DNA of 24,002 nucleotides from Stramenopiles sp. TOSAG23-2 (Eukaryota > Sar). The stretch covers positions 1 to 24,002 of the forward strand of contig LT649474.1 of NCBI GenBank assembly GCA_900128395.1, in the 5' to 3' direction. A program made the position numbers and the translations under genes. Under the pieces are notes generated by a model that was given only the letters and a program-made list of their open reading frames with translations, was not told where the DNA came from and searched no databases. Of the stretch, positions 1-10,324 are shown piece after piece. How positions within the stretch are numbered: the stretch's first letter is position 1; the number at the start of each line of letters is the position of its first letter.

Positions 1-2
1 AG

Positions 3-1955
3 AAACCGGACAATATTATATACAATTTTAATTATGGTGCATTGCTTGCAAATATTGGAAATCATTCAAAAAGTGTTCATTACTTATCCATCGCAGCAAA
101 TCGAAAGTTTTTTCCAGCTGCATTGGCGTTGGCAAAGTCGACGATTGGATCATTTAATTTTACAATGAACAAATATTATTTAAATTTAGGAAGCAATGCA
201 GCAAAAACAAACGAGGAAAAATTGCTAATACATTTGCGCAATGCAACATTATTGCCAGGTATCTACATGACAGAAAATAATTACGAAAAAGATATGCAAA
301 ATTCAATTATAATTTTGAAACATATTTTGGACCATCAATTAAATTTGATCAATGTGAAAATATTTCAAAGCAACAGTCAATTTGTTGAATATGCATTTTA
401 TGGTGCATTAGATCAATGTACGCATCATAATCCACATACGGATATAGTAATAGAAGCAAAAAAAATGTTATCAACCATATTACGTCGTTTATCCCCTGCT
501 AGAAATTTTATGACTATGAAGGATGGAATATCGTCACAAAGGGTAGAACAAACCACTTCGACGGTATATAGTGTAAATAACAACAACAACAACAACAATA
601 ATAATAATGACAATATTGTTGAAATTCGAATAGGTTTTGCAACTTCCTTTTTTAGGCAACATTCAGTAGCAAAATATACTTGCCCATTGATGAGAAAATT
701 GAAAGAATATCGTAATGACAACAACAACAAGCCTATAAAAATGTTTTATATTGTTGGTATTGGCATAGGGGGAAACTGTCATCCAAATAATAAATTTCTA
801 AATGAAAATCATAATATTGCATTTAAAAATTGTAGAGACAGTACAGATTTGTATATACATTATCAAGATGGAGCAACAGATGAATTATTTGGAACGGTAC
901 GAAACCTGCATCTAGATATATTGATATACCCCGAGATTGGACTCGATTCGACAGTATATTTAATGAGTCTTGCTAGATTAGCACCTATACAAATATCACA
1001 TTTAGGTAATGCTGTGACACATGGTATCAATACAATTGACTATGTGGTTCATTCGTTAAAATTTCTACCTGGATCAACTTTAAATATTCGTAAGAAAAGA
1101 TTGGTACAAAAAAAACCATTTCCAGTATGTGCATCTAGAAGTATTGATTATATTTATGATGGATTAAATCATACTGAAAAATTATTATGTTTTGAAACAA
1201 CTGGATTGTATCTAGAAAAGCCAAATAACCACGTTGTAAACCCAGGTGTAAATGATGACGATACATTGTTAAAAGCGTGGAAATTGCTGAAAGAACATAA
1301 TATCCATTTACGAAAACCTGGTGATAATAATATTACTGCTGCTAATAATGATGAATCATATGATCATATGTATTTTTTACCACATACTCCGTTGAAATTT
1401 AGCAATGGTGAAAGAGATCATCTATATGAGCAAATGCTTACCAATGACCCAAAAGCTAAATTGGTCATGTTACAACCTTTTCGCAATGACGCTGCAGAGG
1501 TTATACGAACGATCATAAAAGAACGGTGGGAAAAACAAAATTTAAATAACCTGTTAGGAAATAATAATAGTAGATATGTCTGGTTACCATTTGTCCCATT
1601 AGATATGTATATAGCCTTGGGAAAGTTGGCAAACGTTGTACTTGATATATGTCCAAATGGTATGGGTGTTAGCGCAGTTGAAATGTTAGTAGCTGGTGCT
1701 CCATTTGTTTCAACACCATATTGTCAAAAAGTATTAAGATTATCACAAGGTATCTATGAAACCATTGGGGTGACCAATATGATATGTAAAAATGATAAAG
1801 AATTTTTAGATTTGACCTTTAAATTAGCAAATGATGTTGTATTCCGTAATGAAATGAAAGCATTGGTACTTGAAAAAGTAGATCTATTATTTGAAAATGT
1901 TGATATATTTGATGAATGGGTTGGTGTTTTGAAAGGATTGATGGTTGCTGTTTGA
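3..1955 (+). CDS. O-GlcNAc transferase/SPINDLY-like glycosyltransferase (GT41), 5'-partial
   Basis: The frame is open to the left edge with no stop, so the gene starts outside the window; the first in-frame ATG-like position (42) is only a TTG. The first ~160 codons look like the end of a TPR region (a NYGALLANIGNHSKSVHYL-type helix pair), followed by an LRNATLLPGIY segment seen between the TPRs and the catalytic part in protist and bacterial relatives. GT41 catalytic landmarks follow: RIGFATSFFRQHSV (627-668), LHLDILIYPEIG and PIQISHLGNAVTHG (about 910-1030), PHTPLKF with the conserved Lys (1380-1400), and DICPNGMGVSAVEML (1644-1688), the counterpart of the sugar-nucleotide-binding loop. Family members transfer GlcNAc, or fucose in plant SPINDLY, from a nucleotide sugar to Ser/Thr of nuclear and cytosolic proteins; the donor here cannot be told from sequence. 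An 11-residue Asn run (576-608) sits just before the catalytic domain. Ends in TGA, 276 bp before the next gene. Confidence 0.85.
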   Translation, partial: KPDNIIYNFNYGALLANIGNHSKSVHYLSIAANRKFFPAALALAKSTIGSFNFTMNKYYLNLGSNAAKTNEEKLLIHLRNATLLPGIYMTENNYEKDMQNSIIILKHILDHQLNLINVKIFQSNSQFVEYAFYGALDQCTHHNPHTDIVIEAKKMLSTILRRLSPARNFMTMKDGISSQRVEQTTSTVYSVNNNNNNNNNNNDNIVEIRIGFATSFFRQHSVAKYTCPLMRKLKEYRNDNNNKPIKMFYIVGIGIGGNCHPNNKFLNENHNIAFKNCRDSTDLYIHYQDGATDELFGTVRNLHLDILIYPEIGLDSTVYLMSLARLAPIQISHLGNAVTHGINTIDYVVHSLKFLPGSTLNIRKKRLVQKKPFPVCASRSIDYIYDGLNHTEKLLCFETTGLYLEKPNNHVVNPGVNDDDTLLKAWKLLKEHNIHLRKPGDNNITAANNDESYDHMYFLPHTPLKFSNGERDHLYEQMLTNDPKAKLVMLQPFRNDAAEVIRTIIKERWEKQNLNNLLGNNNSRYVWLPFVPLDMYIALGKLANVVLDICPNGMGVSAVEMLVAGAPFVSTPYCQKVLRLSQGIYETIGVTNMICKNDKEFLDLTFKLANDVVFRNEMKALVLEKVDLLFENVDIFDEWVGVLKGLMVAV

Positions 1956-1980
1956 AATGGGGGGATACCTGTACATTTGG

Positions 1981-2029
1981 TATAGAAGAAAAGAGGAGAG
2001 TGTTATTTGTTATAGAAGAAAAGAGGAGA
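1981..2029. repeat. 19-bp direct repeat, 30-bp period
   Basis: The 19-base sequence TATAGAAGAAAAGAGGAGA occurs at 1981-1999 and again at 2011-2029, with an 11-base spacer. It lies just after the stop of the glycosyltransferase gene, probably in its 3' UTR. It looks like a recent local duplication; no function is implied. Confidence 0.8.
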
Positions 2030-2231
2030 ATTGTATTATATACCTGTTACAAAGTATTTCCAATAATTATTTTTTGTTGATCTTTATTTTTTTATTGTGA
2101 TGTGTGTGTGCCCTTCACCCTTCTTGGATTTCTTCTTCCTCTATTATAAATATACACATGCCTATTATCGATATTTAATAATTAGAATAATACACACACA
2201 ATATATAATATTATCTTTGATATTGATTTGA

Positions 2232-4217
2232 ATGAAATCAATCTATGTAGACTCTAACTTAAAACAACATTGCAACATGGCAATCCATACCCATCGTACC
2301 ATTAATAGATTAACAAGTAATCATCTGTTAATCCTCTTGTCTCTACTTGCAATTATTAATTTTGTACAATCCAGGCAATATCCAAATCAACATTTAAATA
2401 TTGAAGAAATATTATGGCCAAAAGTGGAGAAAATATTGCATGGGAATAATAAAGATGTTCAGCTGCAAATATTTATATCTACTTGGGAAGATAATGGATT
2501 ACATATACATAATACTAATAATGTAAATGCTAGAAACTATGTGACTCGAGTGTATAAACAGTTTAATGAATCTATGTATCATATAATTTCATCTCCAGAA
2601 TATCAACGTGTTAATTACAAATCCTTTCGAAAATCTAATAATAATAATAATAATAATGCTAATGTAAATACAAATGAAAAACAGTCGTCACAACACGAAG
2701 TAATAATATTGCAAATGAAAATCAATGTAAATTTTATGCATTCAAATGAGAATCCTCAAGAATTTGGTGATATGACAAATATACAACTGGACAGGCAGGA
2801 ATGGTCTAATTATGAACATACTTTACAACATGGACATTATGATGAAAGTTATAAACTAAATTTAGAAATTAAAAAAATTAATGCAAACAATAATATTTTA
2901 CAAATCGATGTAGCAAGTGCAACTGTGTTTGGAATCTCTCATGCATTTACAACGTTAAAACAACTATTTGTCAACGGCAATGCTATGAAGAGTTCCCCAA
3001 CAATTCAAGGCGATAATAAAAATAACGCTAAATTAATGCTACATAGCAATTATTTACCATTGAAAATTGAAGACAAACCAACGTTGGAGTATAGAGGCTT
3101 ATTAATTGATACTTCAAGACATTATATACCAGTTTCACAAATTCTGAAAATTATTGATGGGTTGTCATTGTTAAAATTGAATGTTTTGCATTGGCACATG
3201 ATTGATTCACAATCATTTCCATTTGAATCGAAAAAATTTCCAAAACTGAGTCAACATGGTGCTTATCATAGCAAACAAGCAATTTATACACATAATGACA
3301 TTCGCAAAATTATTAGCTATGCTTTTTATCGCGGAGTTGAAGTTATTCCTGAAATTGATGTGCCTGGGCATGCTGCAAGTTGGGGTATAGCATATCCTGA
3401 AATTATTGTCGATTGTCCCACTCGTGTTGGGACTGATGACCGATTATTAGAACATGGTCTTGATAAAATAGCATTAAATGTCTTAAAAAATAAGACATAT
3501 GAAATTGTATATGGTGTTTTAGATGAGATATCGAATTTATTTCCCTCGAAAAGAATACATCTTGGTGGTGACGAGATAGATGGAGATTGTTGGCTCAACG
3601 ATCCGTTGATTAAAGAGTTTAAAAGAAAACACGGATCTAATCAATGGAAAAATAAATTGCATTCTATGTTTTTATTAAAGGTGGCAAATTACATTATTGA
3701 AAATTATGATAAAAAAATAATTTTATGGGATGAAGCGTTGGATCTACCAGCATTATTACCAAGAGGACGTAAGAATAGTGAAATATACATTCAAGTGTGG
3801 AGATGGTGGCTACCAAATCAAAGTCGAAGAGCACAACGAAAAGGTTACAAAACAATTACATCCATAGGATATTATCTTGATTATATAAACACGAAATGGG
3901 AGGAGATGTATGATCGTTCCATAGCAACTGAAAATATTGGTGGCGAAGCTTGTAGTTGGCATGAACATGCTGATACTGCAACTATTGAGCATCGAATTTT
4001 TCAACGTTTACCTGTGGTCGCAGAACGATTTTGGAGCACAGCAGCAGCTACAAAAAGAAACGATCGAACGTTACCACGATTAGCATGGATCATATGCCGT
4101 TTGAAAAAACTTATTAGGTTAAATGTTGCATCGGTGTTTCCTGATTTTTGTCCAACTAGCTTTTTATCCGATGATACTCAGCAACATCTACCTTTAAATG
4201 AACACGAAGAGTTGTAG
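2232..4217 (+). CDS. Beta-N-acetylhexosaminidase (GH20)
   Basis: A secretory-pathway glycosidase that removes terminal beta-linked GlcNAc or GalNAc from glycoconjugates or chitin oligomers. At 661 residues it is slightly long for the family. A hydrophobic segment at about residues 31-47 is a signal peptide or anchor; the second Met (residue 16, base 2277) would give a more normal signal peptide, so the true start is uncertain. Residues ~50-270 fit the non-catalytic GH20b domain, interrupted by a short Asn-rich insert. The catalytic barrel starts at YRGLLIDTSRH (R288 binds substrate). Then follow LHWHMIDSQSFP, EIDVPGH (H380), the catalytic HLGGDEIDG pair D447-E448 (substrate-assisted mechanism), VWRWW (523-526) and GGEACSW (E572, W576). 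All key residues are present, so activity is expected. Likely lysosomal or secreted. Ends in TAG and converges on the EF-hand-like gene. Confidence 0.95.
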   Translation: MKSIYVDSNLKQHCNMAIHTHRTINRLTSNHLLILLSLLAIINFVQSRQYPNQHLNIEEILWPKVEKILHGNNKDVQLQIFISTWEDNGLHIHNTNNVNARNYVTRVYKQFNESMYHIISSPEYQRVNYKSFRKSNNNNNNNANVNTNEKQSSQHEVIILQMKINVNFMHSNENPQEFGDMTNIQLDRQEWSNYEHTLQHGHYDESYKLNLEIKKINANNNILQIDVASATVFGISHAFTTLKQLFVNGNAMKSSPTIQGDNKNNAKLMLHSNYLPLKIEDKPTLEYRGLLIDTSRHYIPVSQILKIIDGLSLLKLNVLHWHMIDSQSFPFESKKFPKLSQHGAYHSKQAIYTHNDIRKIISYAFYRGVEVIPEIDVPGHAASWGIAYPEIIVDCPTRVGTDDRLLEHGLDKIALNVLKNKTYEIVYGVLDEISNLFPSKRIHLGGDEIDGDCWLNDPLIKEFKRKHGSNQWKNKLHSMFLLKVANYIIENYDKKIILWDEALDLPALLPRGRKNSEIYIQVWRWWLPNQSRRAQRKGYKTITSIGYYLDYINTKWEEMYDRSIATENIGGEACSWHEHADTATIEHRIFQRLPVVAERFWSTAAATKRNDRTLPRLAWIICRLKKLIRLNVASVFPDFCPTSFLSDDTQQHLPLNEHEEL

Positions 4218-4524
4218 GGTTTCTGTGTGGGTATTTAATTTGTTCTCACTTATAAAAAGAAATATCATATACGAAGTATGATAATATCAATATCATATGT
4301 GTGCGTGTCTATGTGTATAGCGAGTATGTGTGGGGATATTTATTAAATGCTCCGGGTGTAATATTTATTTTTACGAGTTCGACGTAATATTTCATATAAT
4401 GCATACAACGTGTGTTGCAAGATCTTATAAAAAACGTTTTTTTCGTAAAATTTACTAAAATACAAATTATAAAAATACGAGTAAGAGAATTATTTTATAT
4501 TTTTTTAATTAACACACTCTCCTC
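4218..4524. other. Convergent intergenic spacer
   Basis: About 300 bp between the ends of two converging genes, so it holds both 3' UTRs. It is AT-rich with GT-rich patches (about 4300-4335). I see no gene, RNA or clear repeat. Confidence 0.6.
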
Positions 4525-6844
4525 TCATCGTTTAGATAATCCACCACTACTTGCACCACCCATCGATCCAGCTCTCCTACGAGCGATGACTTCTTCTTTT
4601 AATCTTTTGTCACGTAACATTTTTCGCTCCTTCAAAAAATCACTACGTCTTAGAGTATCTCTTTCTTCTAATCTATCTTGCAAAATCTTTGGCAAAGTTA
4701 CTGCACTATCTGCTCTTAATTCCAAACGTATCATTTGCTCTTCATCACTAGCATCATTTTCTGATCTTCCTTCCTCAGGCCCAGGACCATATTTTTTCCA
4801 CAAACGTTCATATCCACCATATTTCTTATCAATATATTCATCATAATCATTTAAAGGTGAATTGGCAGTCCAAAACGATCGCGTGAAACCACTACATAGC
4901 TTTTCTAAAAATGGTTCTAATACGACTGATAATTTTGGCAACTGTTCCACGGTAACATCCTTATCTGTACCAAACCCATCAGCTTTTAAATCGGACAAGC
5001 GCGCTAGACAATCACAAAATTCCATAAATGTACAACGATCGTTACCATCTTGCGATGCTTTTTTCTTTTTTCCACCACTAAGTGGGTCAGGACTTTGCAT
5101 TTGGCATGAGACAAAGGCAAGCGTTATTTCGCTTTTGCTCAATCCTTTATTTGCGCCAGAATCTTGTAACAAATTATAATATTCTGCTAAATATAATTTC
5201 GGTTCCTTATTACCAGTACTATGCGCCCTATTCATAGATTTATCAGCATATTCTATATAAATTGTATATATTTTCTTACTGTATTTTTGAAATACTTGAT
5301 CAACCTCTATAAAGTACAAACGTTCCCGGCGAAACGAATCTGGATCAGCATAATGCAATTCCGCCAAATCAACGGGTTTAAAAGCACCTTCTGCTATTAA
5401 ACTAAACAATTCTTGTACAACTTCTAACACATTTTCACATTCGTTTGTATGTAAAAACGTCTTATTCACCAATTTGTTCGTAGTTCCCGCCACCGTTCCT
5501 GATGCATCATCCCCTTTTTCCCCTTCGGCATCACCTTTTTTTCCTTCATCCCGTTCCACTAATTTACCTTCCTCTCGCAATTTTTGTTCCATTTCCTTTT
5601 TTTTGCGTTCGGCTTCACGATGATGTCTGCGTTTTATTTTAATATCCTTGCTCTTCAAAAAAATTTCTTCTGCTAATCGAAATAACACCTCAATAAATTC
5701 GTATCGCGATAAGCTATTTTTATCTGCATCATGTTCAATAACTTCGCCACTTTCTGATTTTGCTTGTTTCTTTCCATGAAAATTGACAGCATACCATATT
5801 GAACCTAAATAGACATCACCAATATTACATACGCGTAACAATTCTTGAAAATCATTTATACCCATATCAAATGGATCACCTTCTCCAGTTGCACTGTAAA
5901 ATTGATAAATATTTGCAAATAATGCATAGTACTGATAAATGTACTTTTTAAGCTCCGGTAAAATATTATCTTCTTTCATCCATTTAACTTTTTTAACTTT
6001 TTTCCAATCAACTTTAAAGCATTTACGAAAAGAGTTTTTTGTTTCATAGAATGATTTACCACCTGATTCAACTGATCTTTCAAGAAAAAAGGAACGTCTT
6101 AATTCTTTTTTCACCACCGTTTTTTTCACTTCATCTTTACCATAAAAGTCAGCATCACTAATTTCCGGCTCGTCTTCTAAAGCCTCTTCAACTAGTTCAT
6201 ATGTATCACGCTCTTCTATAAATTTTCTCCCTTCTGTCGCGTAAAATGTCTCGTTCTCCCATTTTGTAATTTTTCCACCATCTTGATTAAATTCTATCCA
6301 TATCACATCCCCATCTTTTACAATCGTATTTAAAGTTATATTACCTTTTAAAAGCTCTTCATCCGTTTCTGGATCCTCACTTCTTATTTTATTCGGTATA
6401 AATGCACCTGGAATACCTACCATTCGTTCACGACTACGCAATTTACCTTTGTTTATATTATATAATGCCAACAATCGTTCCCTAGCTGCAAGGACTAACC
6501 ATCGAAATGTTTGTTCCCCATCACCTATATATTGCTTTATATGATGCTCTCTTATTGCATACTTTGGTATTGCTTCTGTGCCATTTCGAGCTTTTGCAGA
6601 ATATGAAAGGTATTAATAAAGTAAATGTTAGAAAGTGTGCAAATATGTAGGGAAATATAGGACCCTTGGGATAAAAAATAAACTTACCACTGCGTTTTGG
6701 TATAAATGTAGTATCTGTCACACGTAAATGCAACGTCATTTTTTTAGCATCATTGGATTCAACAGACGAATCTGAAGATTCACTAGTACCGCTACTGGAT
6801 GACGATGCGATATAATGTTTTGTTATTTCATTTAATGTAAACAT
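4525..6844 (-). CDS. EF-hand-like protein, two exons
   Basis: Translation starts at the ATG at 6844, runs to 6688, is interrupted by an intron (6591-6687), and continues in the same phase from 6590 to the TGA at 4525, giving about 740 residues. An intronless reading would need a TTG start at 6474 and would lose about 90 residues. The N-terminus is Ser-rich. The middle has a patch resembling a ubiquitin-like or beta-grasp segment, then a conserved-looking alpha-helical block (ILPELKKYIYQYYALFANIY, then DPFDMGINDFQELL) and an EF-hand-like loop (HDADKNSLSRYEFIEVL), a Lys/Glu-rich linker, and a second one (DGNDRCTFMEFCDCLARL). The C-terminus is charged and ends in a Gly/Ser-rich basic tail. These paired degenerate EF-hands remind me of flagellar or cytoskeletal EF-hand proteins of protists, but I cannot assign a named family. 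Calcium binding is doubtful because several ligand positions are not acidic. Confidence 0.75.
6591..6687 (-). other. Spliceosomal intron, 97 nt (GT-AG)
   Basis: On the minus strand the donor is GTAAGT immediately after codon 52 plus one base (exon ends at 6688). The acceptor is GCAAAAG ending at 6591. A CTAAC branch-site-like motif sits at 6631-6627, about 36 nt before the acceptor. Removal joins two open frames in phase. A second acceptor (CACAG ending at 6576) also keeps frame and would remove five more codons, so the exact 3' site is uncertain. It is the only intron I can support in the window. Confidence 0.8.
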
Positions 6845-7652
6845 GTTCGCTCGTATCCTTCTTTTATCTTTTTTCGAATGGGAAATATTGATTGTATTAA
6901 CATATGTGTATAAATAAATATTTATGTGTAAGTGTTATTATTATATGAGTACAGTATCAGTATCAATATGTTAGCTGGCGGTATTTATACACATCGCCAG
7001 ATCGATAACTGGATAACGGAACGGAAGAAAAAAAAAAAGCAGTGTGGCCTGCCAGCCTGGCTGGGCTGGCTGGCCTGGGCGGGGATATGTCTCGACGACG
7101 ACTGATGCGAAGACACATATAATACAGTACATTCAAGGATATATCACTTATTTGCGACGGGTATGCTGCATATTCTAATTATTTGATTATCTTGATATAT
7201 GAAGTAGGGGTGAAGGAAAAAAAAAGAAACGCTGCTACAGAAATGTCCAATAGGAAATAACATTACAGTGTAATTTTTCATGTTGGTATACCATCGAATA
7301 GCATTGCCGAACCAAGATGAAAGAAGTGATGCAAATATTGTTTTGAGGATCTGTGTAAAAAGAAGGGGCCGATGATGGTTGCAGCTTTTTACATATTATA
7401 ATAAATAACATAAGATAGCATAGAAAATACTAAAAGTCTCCACCATATATATATAATATTATTCTGCCTTTCAATACTAGACTCTATTAATCGCATTATC
7501 GGGAACTCGACTAGACAATACTTTAAACAAGGAGATACTTTTTATTTTTTTATCATCTGTTTTAATCATACGCGAACGTATAATTAAACTACAGACATTA
7601 ACGTAAGAAGAGTGATCTAGAAAGTAATATATATATATATACGATCAATATA
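6845..7652. other. Divergent intergenic region (promoters of two genes)
   Basis: About 800 bp between divergently transcribed genes, so both promoters lie here. It contains a 6-bp inverted repeat CTGGCG/CGCCAG (6975-6980 and 6995-7000), a GC-rich hairpin (7046-7075) and a TA-rich run (about 7628-7641) 12-25 bp before the downstream ATG. No open frame here looks like a gene. Confidence 0.55.
7046..7075. repeat. GC-rich inverted repeat (12-bp arms, 6-nt loop)
   Basis: The arms are GGCCTGCCAGCC (7046-7057) and GGCTGGCTGGCC (7064-7075). They pair at 11 of 12 positions (only T7050/T7071 mismatched) around the loop TGGCTG. The surroundings are strongly AT-rich, and an A-run precedes it, so this 30-bp island stands out. 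It could be a protein-binding site or cruciform in the shared promoter region, or a small insertion. Confidence 0.75.
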
Positions 7653-9896
7653 ATGAAACTGAATATATTGTTATTATTGCTGTTCATTGGAGCTATTGCA
7701 ATTAGTTCGTCATACGCCTTAACAGAACCAACTGTTACGGATGAAGATGATCGGGACGATGCAAGTCCTACATCTGAAGCAAAGGATATCGAAGCACTGA
7801 AAGTGAAAGTTGCTGATACCAAAGACAAAAAGAAACTTGCAGACTTGAAATTGAAAGAAGCAAAGAAACCATTTAAGCCTACGTTAAAATTAGAGGAAGC
7901 AATACAAAATACAACTAAAGCAGAGGAAATATTTGACGATACAACTGCCAATGTTGAGGATACAAATGCTACTTTAAAAGAGGAAGAGAAAGAATATGCA
8001 ATAGCCAACAAAACATTTACAAAGTCAAAAAAGCGTGATACTATGCTACGCAATAAAACAAAAGAGTTAAAAGCTAAGTTAGAGTTTGCAATTTCGAAAG
8101 AAATGGAAGTTATGGGAGCACATAATAAAACAGTAGAACATATTGAACAACATCGTGTTGCAGATGCAAGAAAACAATATGCAAAAGCAATAAAACAAGA
8201 TACAGCAAATGTGGATAATTTGAAAGCACGTGAAATTGCTGATAAAGATATGCTGAAAGATTTGTTGCAAAAAATTAAAAAACGCTTACATGGAGATGAT
8301 CCACATACGCAGCTTTTATTACAAAAAGTAAGTGATGCGACACGTGCAATCCATGGTGCTGCCGAAGGTAGTACAAAATACAAAGAAGCAAAAGAGATCA
8401 TGAAATCAACGTTACACGAGTTGTATAAAATAAACGGCAAAGGTGATGATTTAAACAAACAAAAGCAAGAAGCCAAGTCTTTGGGCAAAGATATTCGCAA
8501 GGTCCGTAAAGATATCGAGAAAGCAGAAGGAAAGGCTGAAGAAGATGTTGAAATATTAAAGGAAATCAATGCAACCGGTACAATACCGAAGAATTTAACT
8601 ATACAGCTAAGTGACGGTGGTGCAACGTTCGAAAAAAAGCGTATGGTCATCCAAGAAATGGCATTGGCATTGAATGTAACAGGATTGCAGAAAGCATACG
8701 ACGCTACATCAAAAACTTACAAAAAAGAGCACAATACTACCTTTAAAGAAGCGAAAGAGATGTACAACGAAACTGAATTTGCGTTGAAGCAAACGAAGTT
8801 GAAGTTTTTCGAGTTGCTTGCAAATTTGACGATAGCACAAACAAATTACAAACAGGATAAAAGGAAATCAGATACGATGACAGTTGCACAAAAAGCACTA
8901 CGATCGTTTGATATCGAATATGCGCAACAGGATCAACAAGCTGCAAAATTTAGAAAAAACGAATTGGAAGCACAATTGAAACGTGCGACTGAAGTACTGA
9001 AAGTATTGAAACAAGCTAGTGCTGATGCAGATAATGTTGGTACACAAGTGGCAGCAATCAAAGAGAAAACGAAGATAAAAGAAAGTGATATTAAAATACC
9101 TGAATTCAAACGTGTAGATCCTGAAAGTATTGAAGATGTGGAAGAGAAAAACTTAGAGAAACAATCACCAATCCATGCTGAATTAGCAAAATTAGCAAAG
9201 CGTATAATGTGGGGAACAAAACCAGAATTGTACAAAACAGAAATAGAAAAAATGGTATTGACAATGAAAGAGAAAAAAGATAAAGAAGAAGCTGCAGCAA
9301 AAGCAAAAGCAGATGCAGACGCTGCGAAAACGGAGTCAGACAACAAGCTTGGTGCAAATATGAAGTCATTATTAAAAAATAGTAAGAATTTGAAATTCAA
9401 AGCAATTACAAGTGCATATGCAAATTCAGAGCCACTGAACGCTGAACCAAAACATCATTGTTTTGATGGCAAAAAAGATTTTGGTGAATTAGGTGTTGAT
9501 TGCGGTGGAACTTGTGCACGTAAATGTGGATTTCATCATGTTTCAAATATTAAAGTAGGAAGCAAAGATCCATATCATAAAGTAAGCACCATACCTAATC
9601 AAGAATTAGCAAATGCAAATGAAAGTGAAAAACCAATGATGGTGAAATCATTAAAAGAATTACTAGTCGGTAATGCAGATGTTGGTGGCCATCCAAACAT
9701 GGAACCAGTTATGAATGATGGTAAAATACAATATGTCAAACATATAAAAAATAGCAGAGATAATAATAAAAATGAAAAGATCCGTAATTGGGATACCACT
9801 CATGCTGGCAATAGATTTAAAAGCAGCAGGAAGAACCATTTGCGACATGTTCGAAAGCACCACCATCACCTTCGTAGACATCATCATCGCAAGTGA
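7653..9896 (+). CDS. Secreted Lys/Glu-rich coiled-coil protein with GVDCGG motif and His-rich tail
   Basis: The 747-residue product begins with a clean signal peptide (MKLNILLLLLFIGAIAISSSYA, cleavage after about residue 22). Residues ~45-580 are Lys/Glu/Ala-rich and predicted helical/coiled-coil, with about a dozen N-x-S/T sites, consistent with passage through the ER. The only cysteines in the whole protein are C603, C617, C621 and C625, in the motif C-F-D-G-x7-LGVDCGGTC-x3-C. That motif resembles the short C-x-DG...GVDCGG-x-C modules found in many secreted stramenopile and bacterial proteins. The C-terminus is basic and His-rich (HHHHLRRHHHRK). No enzyme domain is recognisable. A structural wall, matrix or surface role is my inference. 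The ATG at 7653 is chosen because it starts the signal peptide. Ends in TGA; AATAAA signals follow at 9994 and 10071. Confidence 0.85.
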   Translation: MKLNILLLLLFIGAIAISSSYALTEPTVTDEDDRDDASPTSEAKDIEALKVKVADTKDKKKLADLKLKEAKKPFKPTLKLEEAIQNTTKAEEIFDDTTANVEDTNATLKEEEKEYAIANKTFTKSKKRDTMLRNKTKELKAKLEFAISKEMEVMGAHNKTVEHIEQHRVADARKQYAKAIKQDTANVDNLKAREIADKDMLKDLLQKIKKRLHGDDPHTQLLLQKVSDATRAIHGAAEGSTKYKEAKEIMKSTLHELYKINGKGDDLNKQKQEAKSLGKDIRKVRKDIEKAEGKAEEDVEILKEINATGTIPKNLTIQLSDGGATFEKKRMVIQEMALALNVTGLQKAYDATSKTYKKEHNTTFKEAKEMYNETEFALKQTKLKFFELLANLTIAQTNYKQDKRKSDTMTVAQKALRSFDIEYAQQDQQAAKFRKNELEAQLKRATEVLKVLKQASADADNVGTQVAAIKEKTKIKESDIKIPEFKRVDPESIEDVEEKNLEKQSPIHAELAKLAKRIMWGTKPELYKTEIEKMVLTMKEKKDKEEAAAKAKADADAAKTESDNKLGANMKSLLKNSKNLKFKAITSAYANSEPLNAEPKHHCFDGKKDFGELGVDCGGTCARKCGFHHVSNIKVGSKDPYHKVSTIPNQELANANESEKPMMVKSLKELLVGNADVGGHPNMEPVMNDGKIQYVKHIKNSRDNNKNEKIRNWDTTHAGNRFKSSRKNHLRHVRKHHHHLRRHHHRK

Positions 9897-10324
9897 AGTG
9901 TATTAGCTTAGTGTTGATGTATGTGTATAAAAAGAACACAAATAATACACTGTGTAATTACTAATTTTTTATCATAAATTACATACAGTAAATAATAAAT
10001 TAAATTTAAATTCACCCTTGAATATCCTAATCCCCTATCAAAATATTTTTTTATTATCTTATCAACTATAAATAAAATCATAAAACCTTAAACCTTTTCC
10101 TCTCCGCTTGGTTTATGGGCAATGTATTCGTTACTATAGCAAAATATTTCACTCACAAATTTTGAAAATACACACATTTATCATATATATTACTACTACA
10201 TATACAGTCGATACATATTGTCAAATTACAAGTTGTTTATACATTTATACATCACATCAGATTAAAAGAAAGGAAAAGACTTTTATAATATATATTTTTT
10301 ATTTTTTAGAAAAAATTACACAAA
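9897..10324. other. Intergenic spacer between two co-directional genes
   Basis: AT-rich spacer with AATAAA hexamers at 9994-9999 and 10071-10076 that may serve as poly(A) signals for the upstream gene. A T-rich tract ending in TAG lies about 15 bp before the next ATG and could be a 5'-UTR splice acceptor, but I found no convincing donor. No gene seen. Confidence 0.5.

Noticed and set aside
4412-4846. 144-codon plus-strand frame over the end of the EF-hand-like gene
   Set aside because: Overlaps the well-supported minus-strand coding region and has no protein-like pattern.
7628-7641. TA-run before the ATG at 7653 as a TATA box
   Set aside because: Only 12-25 bp from the start codon, too close for a usual TATA-TSS-ATG order; general AT-richness explains it.
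7598-8650. 350-codon open frame antisense to the secreted coiled-coil gene
   Set aside because: It mirrors the Lys/Glu/Ala codons of the sense gene, giving a Ser/Phe/Leu-rich product with no domain. The sense frame has a signal peptide and a Cys motif.
8933-9400. 155-codon antisense frame in the same gene
   Set aside because: Composition is the complement of a Lys-rich coiled coil; no independent evidence.
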